DNA of 64,000 nucleotides from assembly GCA_033961575.1 (NCBI GenBank), contig CM066732.1, forward strand, positions 92,991,187 through 93,055,186, given 5' to 3'. How positions within the stretch are numbered: position 1 is the first letter of the stretch; every line of letters begins with the position of its first letter. The translations under genes and the position numbers were made by a program. This DNA is from Aselliscus stoliczkanus. Taxonomy: Eukaryota; Chordata; Mammalia; Chiroptera; Hipposideridae. Under the pieces are notes generated by a model. That model searched no databases, was not told the DNA's origin, and saw only the letters and a program-made list of their open reading frames with translations. This document shows positions 22,466 to 33,645 of this stretch, piece by piece.

Positions 22466-22572
22466 TTTTTTTTTTCCCCGAGGGTAGTATCACTGGCCCT
22501 CATATGTGGGATCTGAACCAGGGTCGCTGGCGTCCCAAGCCAGCGCTTAACCACTGCGCCACTCGGCCAGCC
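22466..22572 (-). mobile_element. tRNA-derived SINE (bat type), reverse orientation
   Basis: A T-rich start (the A tail), CACTGGCCCTCATATGTGGG, the complement of the B-box (CTGAACCAGGG), AAGCCAGCGCTTAACCACTG and CGCCACTCGGCCAGCCC. The target duplication CATGACTCAT occurs at 22456-22465 and 22573-22582. It is inserted in an L2. Confidence 0.92.
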
Positions 22573-23085
22573 CATGACTCATATTTTTTTAATTATCTCA
22601 TTCCTAATAACCTTCTGAGCTTCAGCTCTCATTCTCTATGCTTCAGCCATACTGAACTGTGTTTTGTTCTTCAAAACTATGTTTTCGCTCATTTCTGGGT
22701 CTTTGCATTTGTTGTTCCCTCTGATTGAAATATCCTTCACTTTTCTTTCATCTGGCCATCTCCCACCCATTCTCTCTCACTGAGTCAGATGTCACCTGCC
22801 CAGGCAGTCTTTGCTGAACCCCCAAGATGTAACTGTGTGCCATTCCCATGAGTTTTCATAGTATACTTTGCTTCTTGGTCAATATTATTTAACTCATCAA
22901 CTACTTTTACCATATTGCACTGTAAAATCCCCACAATGCTTACACATTTAACCTAAAGGCCTCAGTCCTGTGCCTGAAAAGTGTAGGTGCTCAATAAATA
23001 GCTATTACATGAAAATCTGCACATAGAGTAAATATATGGCCCTGAGAAAATGAATTGAGCTCTGAATGTGTGTGTATGTATAACC

Positions 23086-23088
<3 letters not shown>

Positions 23089-23116
<28 letters not shown>

Positions 23117-23250
23117 AGCTAAGCCATCCTGCCACCTGTTGGCAGCTTAACAGCAGCTCAGCTTAGGCTGGGCATCAAACTGCTGCTGTTCAGAGCTCAG
23201 CTCGCACTCTTGAGTGAGCTCTTGACCAACTGAGCCACTTGGCTGGCCCC
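23089..23250 (-). mobile_element. Second tRNA-derived SINE type, reverse orientation
   Basis: On the minus strand it reads GGGGCCAGCCAAGTGGCTCA with GTTGGTCAAGAGCTC, GAGCTCTGAACAGCAGCAG, TTTGATGCCCAGCC and a poly(A) tail of 28. The A-box-like TGGCTCAGTTGGTC and B-box-like GTTTGATGCCC mark tRNA ancestry. The body differs from the main SINE family here, so it is a separate subfamily. No clear target duplication is seen. Confidence 0.75.
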
Positions 23251-23713
23251 GAGGCAGACATCTTTAAAACTAACATAAATTTCCTACGTAGCACTGAATA
23301 AAGATTCAAATATGGAAAAGGAAATGCCTGCCTTCTTTAGCTCCATAACTTAACTCTCTTAAACTGAAACTTTAGAATAAAAGGAAAGAAATTTTATAAC
23401 TAAGGCAGAAAAACCCATGCTAATATAAATGAATCCTGAATATGACAAAAGTTGAGTATTTTCAACATGTTTTTATCTGGAGTCCAGCCTAACTTATAGA
23501 CAAGAGATGGACATACTGGAGGAGAAATTTCATAACAATACTTTCCTCACCACACATTTTATTCTAATCCTCTTAACTCAGAAATATGTCCTCCATACTC
23601 TTTCACATTTCATGACCCAATGTCACCATTCATTTAATATAAACAGGAGAAACCAAGGAGAGACATGACAATCATCTTCAAATAGTTTCAGGTTTGTTCT
23701 CCAGAAGTAAGAA

Positions 23714-23989
23714 TATACATATTATATATGTTATATATTATATATTATATGTTATATGTTATACATTATGCATTATATACTATATATTATATACCATATA
23801 TATAATATATAAGTATATATAACATATATAAGTATATATAACATATATTATATATAACATATTATATATATAACATGTTACATATATAACATATTATATA
23901 TAACATATTATATATAACATATTATATATATATATGTTATATATATAATATGTCATATATATATAATATGTCATATATATATATATAAT
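23714..23989. repeat. AT-rich simple repeat with many short palindromes
   Basis: A 275-bp tract of ATATATAACATATTATAT-like units, repeatedly switching strand symmetry. It is likely low-complexity expansion. Cruciform potential is high. Confidence 0.92.
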
Positions 23990-24164
23990 CTCCTTTACTG
24001 TTTCATTGGGCAGTACATGGATCAAAGAATGGATGTTTCAGGGAGTTAGAATTTTACCCAATAGAGAATTTACAACAAAAATATAACAAGCTGCTTCACG
24101 ATAAGTTCCATGTCATGAAAGATATTCAAAGAGAAGCTGCATGTGATGAAGCAATAACAATAAG

Positions 24165-24395
24165 AACAGTTAATATTTTCTGAGTACCTGTAATACGCCA
24201 GATGCTGTTAGGCATTTGGATAAATACCTCACTTAACACTCATAATAACTCTGTGAAACCAGTATCATTATTTCCAGTTTTATAAGTAATCTGAGGTTTA
24301 TATGGAAAGGTCACTTGCCCAAGATCACATACTTAGTAAAAGGCAGATGTAGGATTTGAAGTCAAGTGTTTCTGACTCTAGATACCTCCATACCA
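24165..24395 (-). mobile_element. MIR SINE
   Basis: Reverse-complement MIR order: TGAGTACCTGTAATACGCCA, TCACTTAACACTCATAATAA, CACTTGCCCAAGATCACATA, CTTAGTAAAAGGCAGATG and GGATTTGAAGTCAAGTG. It is near full length and well diverged. Confidence 0.82.
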
Positions 24396-24429
24396 CCTTT
24401 ACCACCACAATGACTCCTTAAGCTGACAC

Positions 24430-25375
24430 TCCATCCCAGGAGAAGGAGAAGTCTAAAGAAATAATCTCTAAAGCTTTCAATTATAATAATTTTTAATCTT
24501 CAACCTATTACTTGAAGTTCATTAGGGGAACTTAGTCATGAATGTTCCACAGAAAGACAGCCTTGTGAGCTTGGTTTAATTCTGAAGACTCACAGGTAAC
24601 CAAGTATCACACTCTCTGTAACAAACATAGAGCCATCATCATCAAACTAATTTTTGTATAACTTTTAAAGAAAACTGACAAAATAAGACATGTCATTCCC
24701 ATATTTGAATCACTTCTATTTCTTTTATGGTTCTGTACCCTTCATTTCCTTGTTGCTCAGAGAAAAGTAAATTTTGTTTCAGATTGATGTATCAAAGGAT
24801 AATGAATATTTGGAAGAATGGATTAAATTTGAACTTGTGGTCTATTTTCAGCCTATTAACAGGAATTACTTAACTCCATCTGGAATCTACTACTGAAGCA
24901 AATTATAAAATGCATGGTGGCATTTCCCTGAGATTTGTGACACCTCTAGGTCTGTTAGGACTCTCCTATCCAAGTAAGCTCAGACTAAAAATAGTTGCTA
25001 GTGGAGTTCTTCTTTAGAATGTGTCCTTTACATGAATATGTCCTTATTTTATTAGAGAACACAGCATTAAGAACTTTATTAACATTTCTGTTAGACTCTA
25101 TTGACAGAGCTCCCAAGATCCCTCTGTAGTTCATATCTTTATATTTCAACAAGTTGGCTTAATCAGTGGAAAAGAAAGGATAATTTCTTTGCTATATTCC
25201 TTTCAATCTAAGACTTTCTCCCATTCCCTGTGCTGTCATCCCAGATCACACTTCTTTACTTCTAAACCATATATACACCTAACTCATCTCCAGTCTCTGA
25301 TATTACACTGTCACACTCACCTTCCAAATAATACTTCTAAGAATGGACTTCCCCCTCAAAAACACAAAACAAACT
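24430..25375. other. Unassigned AT-rich sequence
   Basis: No gene or repeat recognised. An open stretch at 25189-25449 runs into an AT microsatellite and is not a gene. Confidence 0.45.
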
Positions 25376-25376
25376 G

Positions 25377-25378
<2 letters not shown>

Positions 25379-25415
<37 letters not shown>
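25379..25415. repeat. (AT)n microsatellite
   Basis: About 18 AT units without interruption. Confidence 0.96.
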
Positions 25416-25416
<1 letters not shown>

Positions 25417-25449
25417 CAAAATATTACCAACATTTTAGGCAAAAAATAA

Positions 25450-26878
25450 GATTCTAATGTTGGCCTTAAAATTACCTTTATGATTTCCATTTGTGGTAGC
25501 ATAGCAGGCTAAATACTGTGACTACCCTTCATAGCTAAAACAACTAAAATGATACATAAAATGAAACATAATTTTTGAAATTAATTAATTAAAAAATTAA
25601 ATTTTAAACTAATATTTTTCATATTTTGTTCTTCTAACATATTCCTATTCTATAGTCATAAAAACAATAAAAAAGCAGCAAAGAGGCCTACTGGGATTAA
25701 GTCTCACTTTGGATTATGTACAAAAATGAATCTAAAATCCCATCCCTTGACTTTATATCCTGCTGCCTTTCCACTGAGCCATATTTATAATAGTAGGAGA
25801 TGTATATTTTTTCTTGCATAAAAATAAGTCCCAGTTTTTCTCAATTTATGTTATATTATTATGTTAATAATTTAAAAACCTACCGAAGACCAGTTCTATT
25901 AGAATATTTAGTGAGGTTTTTTTTTATCATGAACAAAAGTTATTAAATTGAATTGAATCTGAAAAATCTTGTTTGTACTTTTGGAGAAAGGATGAAGTGA
26001 TACAAGGTAGATGGCAGGCATGCTGGCCACTGAAAAGAGGATGACAAGATGAGACCTTCTTAGAGAACCTAGAAACCTTTACATTAAAGTGTAGGCTATC
26101 TATGGGCTGGAGAGTAGTAGAGAAGGTGTTAAATAGAGAGCGAAAATAATAAAAGAGTTAAGTGGAAAACATGTACAATGACAAAAAGCAAATAGAGAAG
26201 TTGGAAAAGCTACAGTAGGGATTGAATATCATGAATATCATTTAGAAAAATGAAAACATTCAATGAAAAACAATGTGGATAGTCTTATAAACATCAGGCA
26301 AGCAGCCGACAGTTCTTTAATATTTTCTTTCTCTTGCATGATACCAAAGTGGTTTCGATTTTTAAAAAGGAAATTTGGCATGAAACCATTCTGTAACATG
26401 GCCTGCCTGCCCACTTACAGGATTTGGGTAAAAAATGTAAACCAGCTGTGAGAGTGAGGTTTAAGAATCATATGCGGACCATATTCAGTAGCTTTTCCCA
26501 TGGAATTACAAAAAGAACTGTATGATGGATAGTCTACATCCTAATTATGTAATTACACAGTAGAAAAGAACAGCTGAAGAGGAGTCATTTCATCCTAGTG
26601 TCCAATGTCTGCATAATCTATGTCTCACATAATGCACAGAGCTCTCACTGTATAGTAAACCATAAGTTTATTATGAAAGAATGAAATGTTGGCTTTCATA
26701 TGGGATTAGACTACATAGGATTAAACCGGTAAAGATCAAATTAGAATTAATGTAAAACTTCAACCTGAACTTCAACCAAATCCAAGAGTTATTAAGATTT
26801 TAATATACTTTTAGGAAAAAAGAAATGACTTAGTTCCTCTGGTCTTTTCAAGTGCAACCAGCCCCGAAGCAGGAATAT
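25450..26878. other. Unassigned AT-rich sequence
   Basis: No recognisable coding or repeat feature on either strand by eye. Confidence 0.45.
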
Positions 26879-26893
26879 AAGAGTGTATCCCAT

Positions 26894-27000
26894 GGGCCGG
26901 CCGAGTGGCGCGGTGGTTAAGCGCTGGCCTGGGAAGCCAGCGGCCCCGGTTCGGTTCCACATATGAGGGCCAGTGACATTGCCCTCAAAAAAAAAAAAAA
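26894..27000 (+). mobile_element. tRNA-derived SINE (bat type), best-preserved copy
   Basis: It carries GGGCCGGCCGAGTGGCGCGG, TTAAGCGCTGGCCTGGGAAG, CCGGTTCGGTTCC and GAGGGCCAGTGACATTGCCC, then a poly(A) tail of about 14. The perfect 14-bp target duplication AAGAGTGTATCCCA (26879-26892, 27001-27014) and the intact tail suggest recent insertion. Confidence 0.95.
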
Positions 27001-27019
27001 AAGAGTGTATCCCAGCAAA

Positions 27020-29035
27020 TAAAGATATCAGAGGCCAATGCCAGAACTTAGCAGGTGTGAACCTAATGAAAGTTTCTGAATCTAATGGAAAACCTCAGTG
27101 CTGAGCTCAGTAGAGATAATCCATCATCTAGCAACTATCTCTTTGCCCTTGATGTCAAGAGAGTTTCAATGTGTTGTATCTTTCAGAGAAATCTCTCCCT
27201 TCCAGGTCACCAGAAAGCAATTCTAAGTGTGGAAAACGTTATCATCACTATTAGCTATTCAAGAATGGCAGCACATGAAGTCAAACAAATAAAGCCATTC
27301 ACACGCTCAGCTACCTTAGAAATATGACATAATGGAAAATATTATTTACAAAATATTAGAGGGTGAGTAGAAGGAGAAAAATGAAAGGGAGCTGCAGAAG
27401 CCTCCCTTTGCAAACCAGTAGCAGGTGACTTTTCAAGACTCTTGGAGCAGAAACATTTGTTTGTGACCTTGATTCCTAATCTTTATTAAAACCATGATGA
27501 ACTCCAGAACTACCTGCGGCAGTAGTGAGCAGAGAAGAGTAGGCTTGCCAAAATAAACAGAAGTGTAATAAGCACTGGCAAAATCTTCCACTAATTTTTC
27601 CAGGGTAAAACACCCTGGACCAGAGACAGAGAGAGAGAGTTCTCTTTCTCCCTCTCTGCTCGTTTTCCTTCTTTGTGTTTTGGCCTTTCCCTGTCATGCG
27701 GGGTTTCTGGTCAGCCAGCAAAAGATCACTTCACAGAACCCATCCCTTGTTTACTGCAACAACATGTCTGTCACTGCTACAACATGCGACACGCTTCGGC
27801 TTGGAAATGGATTTGGATTTAGTCCTGGGTCACCACTACAAATTGCAGAGAACAGCTTGCTCAAACTCTCAGGAAAAGAGGCTGACTTACAGTAATTGAT
27901 AAGGTCACTCCTTCTGGGTGATCCTCGAGAAGAGAAAAGGTAGCTACTGTGCTGAGCTGAGAACTGGGAACATCGGTTCCAGAAAAATGGCTTTGCATTG
28001 CACATGACATCTAAGAATTATATCACTCCCTGTAGTCGGCCGTATAATAAGAAGTCTGTAGCTTTCATTCTGTAAAAATTATTAATCATTTGTGGCTGAA
28101 AAATGAATCAGTGAAGTTAACCTACATTGTCAGGTTTGATTTATCTGGAGGTAAACAACATTCTGAGAGGATTTAGTGGACTAGTGTTTAGTAAAAGGGT
28201 ATGTCCAGGTCGTGGCACTACATAGATTGAATGTCCAAACATTTAAAAGCTCCTTCATCATTGGGCTGAATACGAAAATGACAGCCATCACTGGGTGACC
28301 TTAGAATGTTCCAGCTATTTGTAAAAGACTTTCAGTGGTGAATATAACCTCCCATTAGGCTGGGGTTAAATAAATGACAAGTTATTTTTCTGAGTTTAAG
28401 ATTAATATTGAGGTGTCCTGTTATAAATATGCTCTTCTGAATTGAACACTAAATTACAATTATTTGGAGGAGTATGTAAGAGAGGAAAGAACAGGGAGTT
28501 AAAATTATTTTTGTTCCTTTTCAATTTCTTTCATTAGGTTGGTGTCTCTACACCTCATCATAATATTTTTCTGCCGATATAGTGATCACTACAGTAACCA
28601 CCTGTACTAGAACAAGCACCTGCCTTAAAAATGCAGTTTTTAGTAAAGATTTAAATTGCAAACGAATTCCAAGGCCCCCTGCCAAAACAAACTCACTTTC
28701 CTTTAAAAGAGTGTGTTGTCTCCCAAGGAAGGTTTTTCAGTACAGGATTCTGTATTTTGACATAATAGTAAATCTCTCTTTTTTAACTCTCTTACTAAAT
28801 TTTTTTTCTTTCTCTTGTCAGCTGGATCAAGGCAATTTCTTTATCAAGATCTCAAACAGCAAGCTGGAGGTTCCTTTCAAATTCTAAAAAACAAACTCCT
28901 CTTCATCATTATCTCATTCATATTTGAGGGATCACTTTGTTCCCTATATACTCCTGCAGCAATGAAGACTTGCAAGATAAATTTCTGAATGTGACAAGCT
29001 CAGTAGATGTAGAATGCTCATTTATGTTGTTAAAG
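27020..29035. other. Unassigned sequence, no gene recognised
   Basis: Overlapping open stretches at 27476-28005 are on both strands and in different frames without domains or splice-supported structure. I treat them as chance. No repeat is recognised. Confidence 0.4.

Positions 29036-29038
<3 letters not shown>

Positions 29039-29086
<48 letters not shown>
29039..29086. repeat. (GT)n microsatellite
   Basis: About 24 GT units. Confidence 0.97.
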
Positions 29087-29089
<3 letters not shown>

Positions 29090-29734
29090 GCAGGCAGATA
29101 TACTAAGGCTTATTTTATAAAATGGCTTTGAAAAAGGCTAAGAAGCTCCATCTTCTACCTTTCATATCTTTGGGTTCCAAGAGTATAGTGATGCCCATGG
29201 AATGAGCCCGGTCTCTGGAAAGAAACCAATGACTCTTGACTTGGTCATAAGAAGCATAAACCCACCATGCTACTCTTTTAACATCAACCTGTAATCCAGA
29301 TTGTACTGAGAGATGAAAATTAAATGTGACTTTTCCTGACATAAACTCATGGAGAAACCCAAAATACTGTGAATAGTGACATTGACTTTCTGATATCTCA
29401 TATTGACATGGTTGCCATAAAATGAATGTTTAGACTGAAAAAATGGTCCCAGGCTCCAGAAAATGCTTTCTGAGTGATGAGGCAAATGCCAAGTGAGGAA
29501 ATCTCATTGAATTCAGTTGTAAGACAGGTAGAAACCTTGCTGAGCACTTCACAGGCTTAAAGTCTTTTATCACCATGATGTTCCACCATAAGACACACAC
29601 ACTAGTAGAAGCTCAATAAATAGCTAACAATAAGAAGTGAATTAAAAGAGAAAGCTATCAACTTTGTGTTTGACATGGAATGGGACTAAAATTCCTTACA
29701 TTATTAATGTGTCCCATCGCTTGTGATTTCCAAC

Positions 29735-30110
29735 TTTATGACTATTGGGAGACTCCCTTCTGTGGGTCTGTTGTGTTCCTACATATCTTGCTGGGTACAT
29801 CAAGGCTCTGACCACTCCTCACCAAGACCATTTCTTGGGGTTGTATCTGTAGCAAATAATTTTGGAAGGATGAAGCAATCTCTCCTCCAGGAGAAAGAGC
29901 AGGTTTGCTTATTGTTTGCTGTAAAACAGTGGGTCCTGCAAGTTCAGCATCCCGCAACTGCAACACAACCCTTCTGCTTGTACCGTATCCACTTTGCCAC
30001 CTCACATCAGCCCCCCTGCCCTGGGACCTGGGAGACAAAGGGATTCAATACAAACACGACGGCACTCACTGTGCTATGAAAAATAAAATCCTTTGTCTCT
30101 GACTCAGTAA
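29735..30110 (+). other. Possible LTR-like segment
   Basis: A GC-richer island in AT-rich surroundings that ends with GCTATGAAAAATAAAATCC, TTTGTCTCTGACTC, which resembles a retroviral LTR polyadenylation region (AATAAA, then a GT-rich part). Several overlapping open stretches on both strands have no domain. I cannot assign a family and boundaries are not seen. Confidence 0.3.
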
Positions 30111-30484
30111 TCTCACATACGGTGCAATATTCATGAAATAGCAACAAGCTACATGATTAGCGTGTTAAGTAGGGTAAAATCAAGTCCCAGATCCAATAAT
30201 GATATATTTTGTGTCTCCTACCTGACTAACCTTCTTGAGGACAGTATTTGTTTCGATTCATTTTTGTACCAGCTGAACACAGTGTTAGTGTGGCATAAGC
30301 ACTAAGAAAAATTTTTCAATAGTTAGATGGTTGAATTCAAGCTAACTTATATACCAACACTATAATAGAAAATTTTGTGTTCATTCTTACATGAAAGAAC
30401 CTATGTCTGACTAAAATGGAACTGGAGTTCATGTTAAAAATCAAAAGTAGTAAGAATCTATGACTGACTCTAAAATAAAATTAA

Positions 30485-30516
<32 letters not shown>

Positions 30517-33515
30517 AATGTTAAAAAGAAAATGTCCATGTTAAAAATAAAAAATAGTAAAAAAATAAGAAAAATATAGAGTGACCCAACTGGAAATCAA
30601 CAAACTGAATTCCAATCCCCAAACAGAAGGAATAAATAATACCACACATTTGAGTAATGATTGATACCTTCCAAAATTCATCGATACTTCTTATTTTGTA
30701 TGTGTATGGTTATAAAATAACATAATTTCATTATTGAATAGGAAAAACAGGCCTGCAAATCTTTTCAAATAAGATCTGTTTTGAATACTGTATCTTCTTA
30801 CACCCCATGTGCTAAACTCTACAATGCAATAAAGCTAAGAGACAGAATAGAGATATTTATTTCAGTGTAAATTTCAACAGCTAGTTAATAAACTCAAGAT
30901 TTTCTTTTAAAATAAAACATGAATCCCACAATGTTGTGCCTACTAAAATTATATAATTGTTAAAGACTGACTTATATTGCTTATTTAATTTGGGAATGGG
31001 GCCAGACTTATGCCACCATTAACACAACTTGTTAGTTTTAAAGTTCCAAAATCCTCTTTTTAATGCCCTGGAATCATGTGTGAACTTTTAAAGGACTGAT
31101 TTTGTGCACTAGTTTTCCATTTTTTAAAGTCATCTAAATTTATGATAATATATGTTATCTCATGCTAAGTGAAATAAATTACCTAAAAGGCAAGCAAAAT
31201 GTACCTACGTGTTATACAAATCAGGAACTATTCATATTTTCATATCATTCCCAAAGAAAAACTTTGAAATACTATCAGTTAAAACTATCCTTAAGTGCTC
31301 TGTGGTCTCACTGCTCAGTACCATCTTCTCCAGAGTATTTGGGATTTTTATCTGACATGTAAGAAAAAACCACCAGCGTTTGAATAATTGAGTAATTCTG
31401 TGTTTAGTGATCCAGCTGGCTGTGAAAATAATCAGCTTGATATATCAAGATCATATTCCATAATTTCTAACTTCTATGTAATTGATAAACTCCCAAATTT
31501 TATTTAGGCAGGCAGAAATAACATATCTCCATGTGTTGTGGGGCAGGTGAGATAGAGGAGCGAGAACGTGAAAACTCTGCCAACATTAGGCCACCAAATG
31601 TTCTCAGTGGAGCCAGTGGGTGGCAGAGCGTCAATGGGGGGTTTAAAGTTCTCATTCAGTTCCAATTTCATTTGGGAATCCCCTGCCGAAAGTCATAAAT
31701 GACCCCGAATCCACCCATTTTCTGAAAAATGCTACTCATACAATATATGCAAATATATTGGCCAAATATTTGACCATATGTATTTCTTTTGTCATTCTTA
31801 GTTGTATCACATATCTAATATAGGAAATACATAATGCATTTATGTTAATTTACCCAATGCCTAAACTAGAGGAAAATAATCTGTAATAACATACAATTGA
31901 TATATGGTAGTGAGCTTTTTAGAGAAAGAGAAAGAAGAAACAAAGAAAGAAAAGAAGGAGAAGGTAAAGATCGAAGAAATAAATAAGGGATAGAGAGAGG
32001 CACAAGAACAGGGAAATAGACAAGAAAACCCTCTTTCATGGTTGCCCAGCAAAATGACCTTGTGTACTTATCTACATTGTGCTTCTGCTTCGGCTGTATT
32101 CCAAACTTGTTCTCAGGTTACTGGCCTGGGAGAGACAATTGAGTTAATGAACCTGCGTATCTTTTACCTAACATACACTGTAGTCGCACAGGGTTTTATT
32201 TCAGCTCTCATTCAGACTAACACTCAATGTATAGGCAATAAAAACAATCATATAGTGGTCCAATTTCAATTTTAGGCTAAACTCAAATGGCCCCTTAGGT
32301 ATTATCTTCATATTAATAACAACATAACTCATGTCTGAAGAGATACAATTAACACTCCTAATTACATTGAATCAGACAAAATTCCATGGTAGGATTTTCT
32401 TAAGTGAAACTTTAAACCATCCCATAAACAGTATCAACAAGTAACTGTACAGACTGCCAGAAAGGCTAAGTCAGGCAAAAAATGCACTTCTTTCATCAGA
32501 GAAAACTCTTCTTTAAGCATTAATTTGCCATTTACAATTTACTTGGAAGTCTACTTCTCTATTCCTAAGAATAAAGAGTTGTAAGAACATTACATTGCAT
32601 CAATATGTAGCTACTGATCAACAATCTTGTTATGTGATATCAAAGGAGGGAGGAAGAACCAAACACTCAGATGCTTTTCCTCTTTCCAGGAACATAAACA
32701 AACACAGCTTCACATATCTCTCCTGTGATACTGCAGGACAGAATTCTAACTAGGAAACTGATGACTACAAAGGAGAGGAAAATAATGAAAATCTATTGGT
32801 AAATTTGATGGAATTCTGCTAATATCAAAAGTAAAGAAAGCTCTGCTAAAGACAGTGTATCCAGCATATAACATAACTGCCCTTCCTCTGGTCTTGTAAA
32901 CCAGAGTTATCACCTTGGAACGTGGATGGTATTGATTAACCAGAAGGTATACCAGTTGTGAATCCAGCTCTGAGACGAGAAGCTTTGGAAAGCACAAATG
33001 AAATAAAACACCAGACCTCAATGATCAAGGAATTTATCATCTGTTTTGTCTTTATCATCGGTCTTTGTTTTCTCTTTATTTTTCTCCTTCCTACCCAGCC
33101 CTGTATGTGACCCACTCCTGACTGAGCAGCCATCGATTTTCTCTCCCAGATTCAAATAAAATCTTTTATTTCCTCAGACACATTAAGAAAACAAACATTT
33201 TTTTTAAGTGAACGAGGAGGTAATATCCAATTGGCATTAGCCTTTCACAATCATCTCAACAGAAAAACATCTCACAACTTCCATGTCTGCTTGCTTTTCC
33301 TACCTCTTGCCACTTCCTGTGCTGATCTCTGGTGAGAAAATTCTCAGGCATAAGTGCAATGCCTTCACAAGACATTTTCTCCCCGAAAGTGAGTGGAATA
33401 ACCTGAATTTTCCTATTCTGACTATTTCTATGCAGAATCTAAGTTTCCTACTTTGTGTGTGGCATTACATGCTCATTCTCAGAATAAACACCACACCACT
33501 TTTGATGATGATTAT
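30110..33515. other. Unassigned AT-rich sequence with one AAAT repeat
   Basis: Apart from the AAAT tract at 30485-30518 and a purine-rich patch at 31915-32020, nothing is recognised. No gene is supported. Confidence 0.45.
30485..30518. repeat. (AAAT)n simple repeat
   Basis: About eight AAAT units. Confidence 0.95.
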
Positions 33516-33520
33516 TTTCC

Positions 33521-33645
33521 TTTTTTTTGTTTTGTTTTGTTTTGTTTTGTTTTGAGGGCAGTCACTGGCCCTCATATGTGGGACCCGAACCGGGGTGGCT
33601 GGCTTCTCAAGCCAGTGCTTAGCCACCGTGCCACTCGGATGGCCC
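33521..33645 (-). mobile_element. tRNA-derived SINE (bat type), reverse, with (TTTTG)n tail
   Basis: Complement of the main SINE: GAGGGCAGTCACTGGCCCTC, ATATGTGGGACCCGAACCGG, TCAAGCCAGTGCTTAGCCAC and CGTGCCACTCGGATGGCCC. The A tail has become about six (CAAAA) units on the minus strand. The target duplication is weak (TTTTCC-like), suggesting an older copy or later mutation. Confidence 0.9.

Larger units (their letters stand above)
21150..23010 (+). mobile_element. L2 LINE, long ancient copy split by two insertions
   Basis: Recognisable L2 blocks in order: GCAGCATGTGGCACTGTTGA with TTGGCTTCTGTGACATTCAT (about 21470-21540); AACTTAGCATGCTTTGAACTGAATT (about 22225); ATAAAATCCAAACCCCTTAG (about 22435); GGGTCTTTGCATTTGTTGTT with CCCTCTGATTGAAATATCC (about 22700); and AGGTGCTCAATAAATAGCTA (about 22985). 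An MLT1-like LTR (21617-22050) and a SINE (22466-22572) lie inside. The coding frame is decayed. Confidence 0.75.

Noticed and set aside
22504..22728. Open stretch MWDLNQGRW...
   Set aside because: It is the reverse-oriented SINE read through into L2 sequence.
27476..28005. Overlapping open stretches on both strands that could suggest a small gene
   Set aside because: No domain, no consistent frame, no splice pattern I could support, and both strands are open at once.
29723..30102. Plus-strand open stretch of 118 codons
   Set aside because: It overlaps open frames on both strands and the segment looks LTR-like; there is no recognisable protein family.
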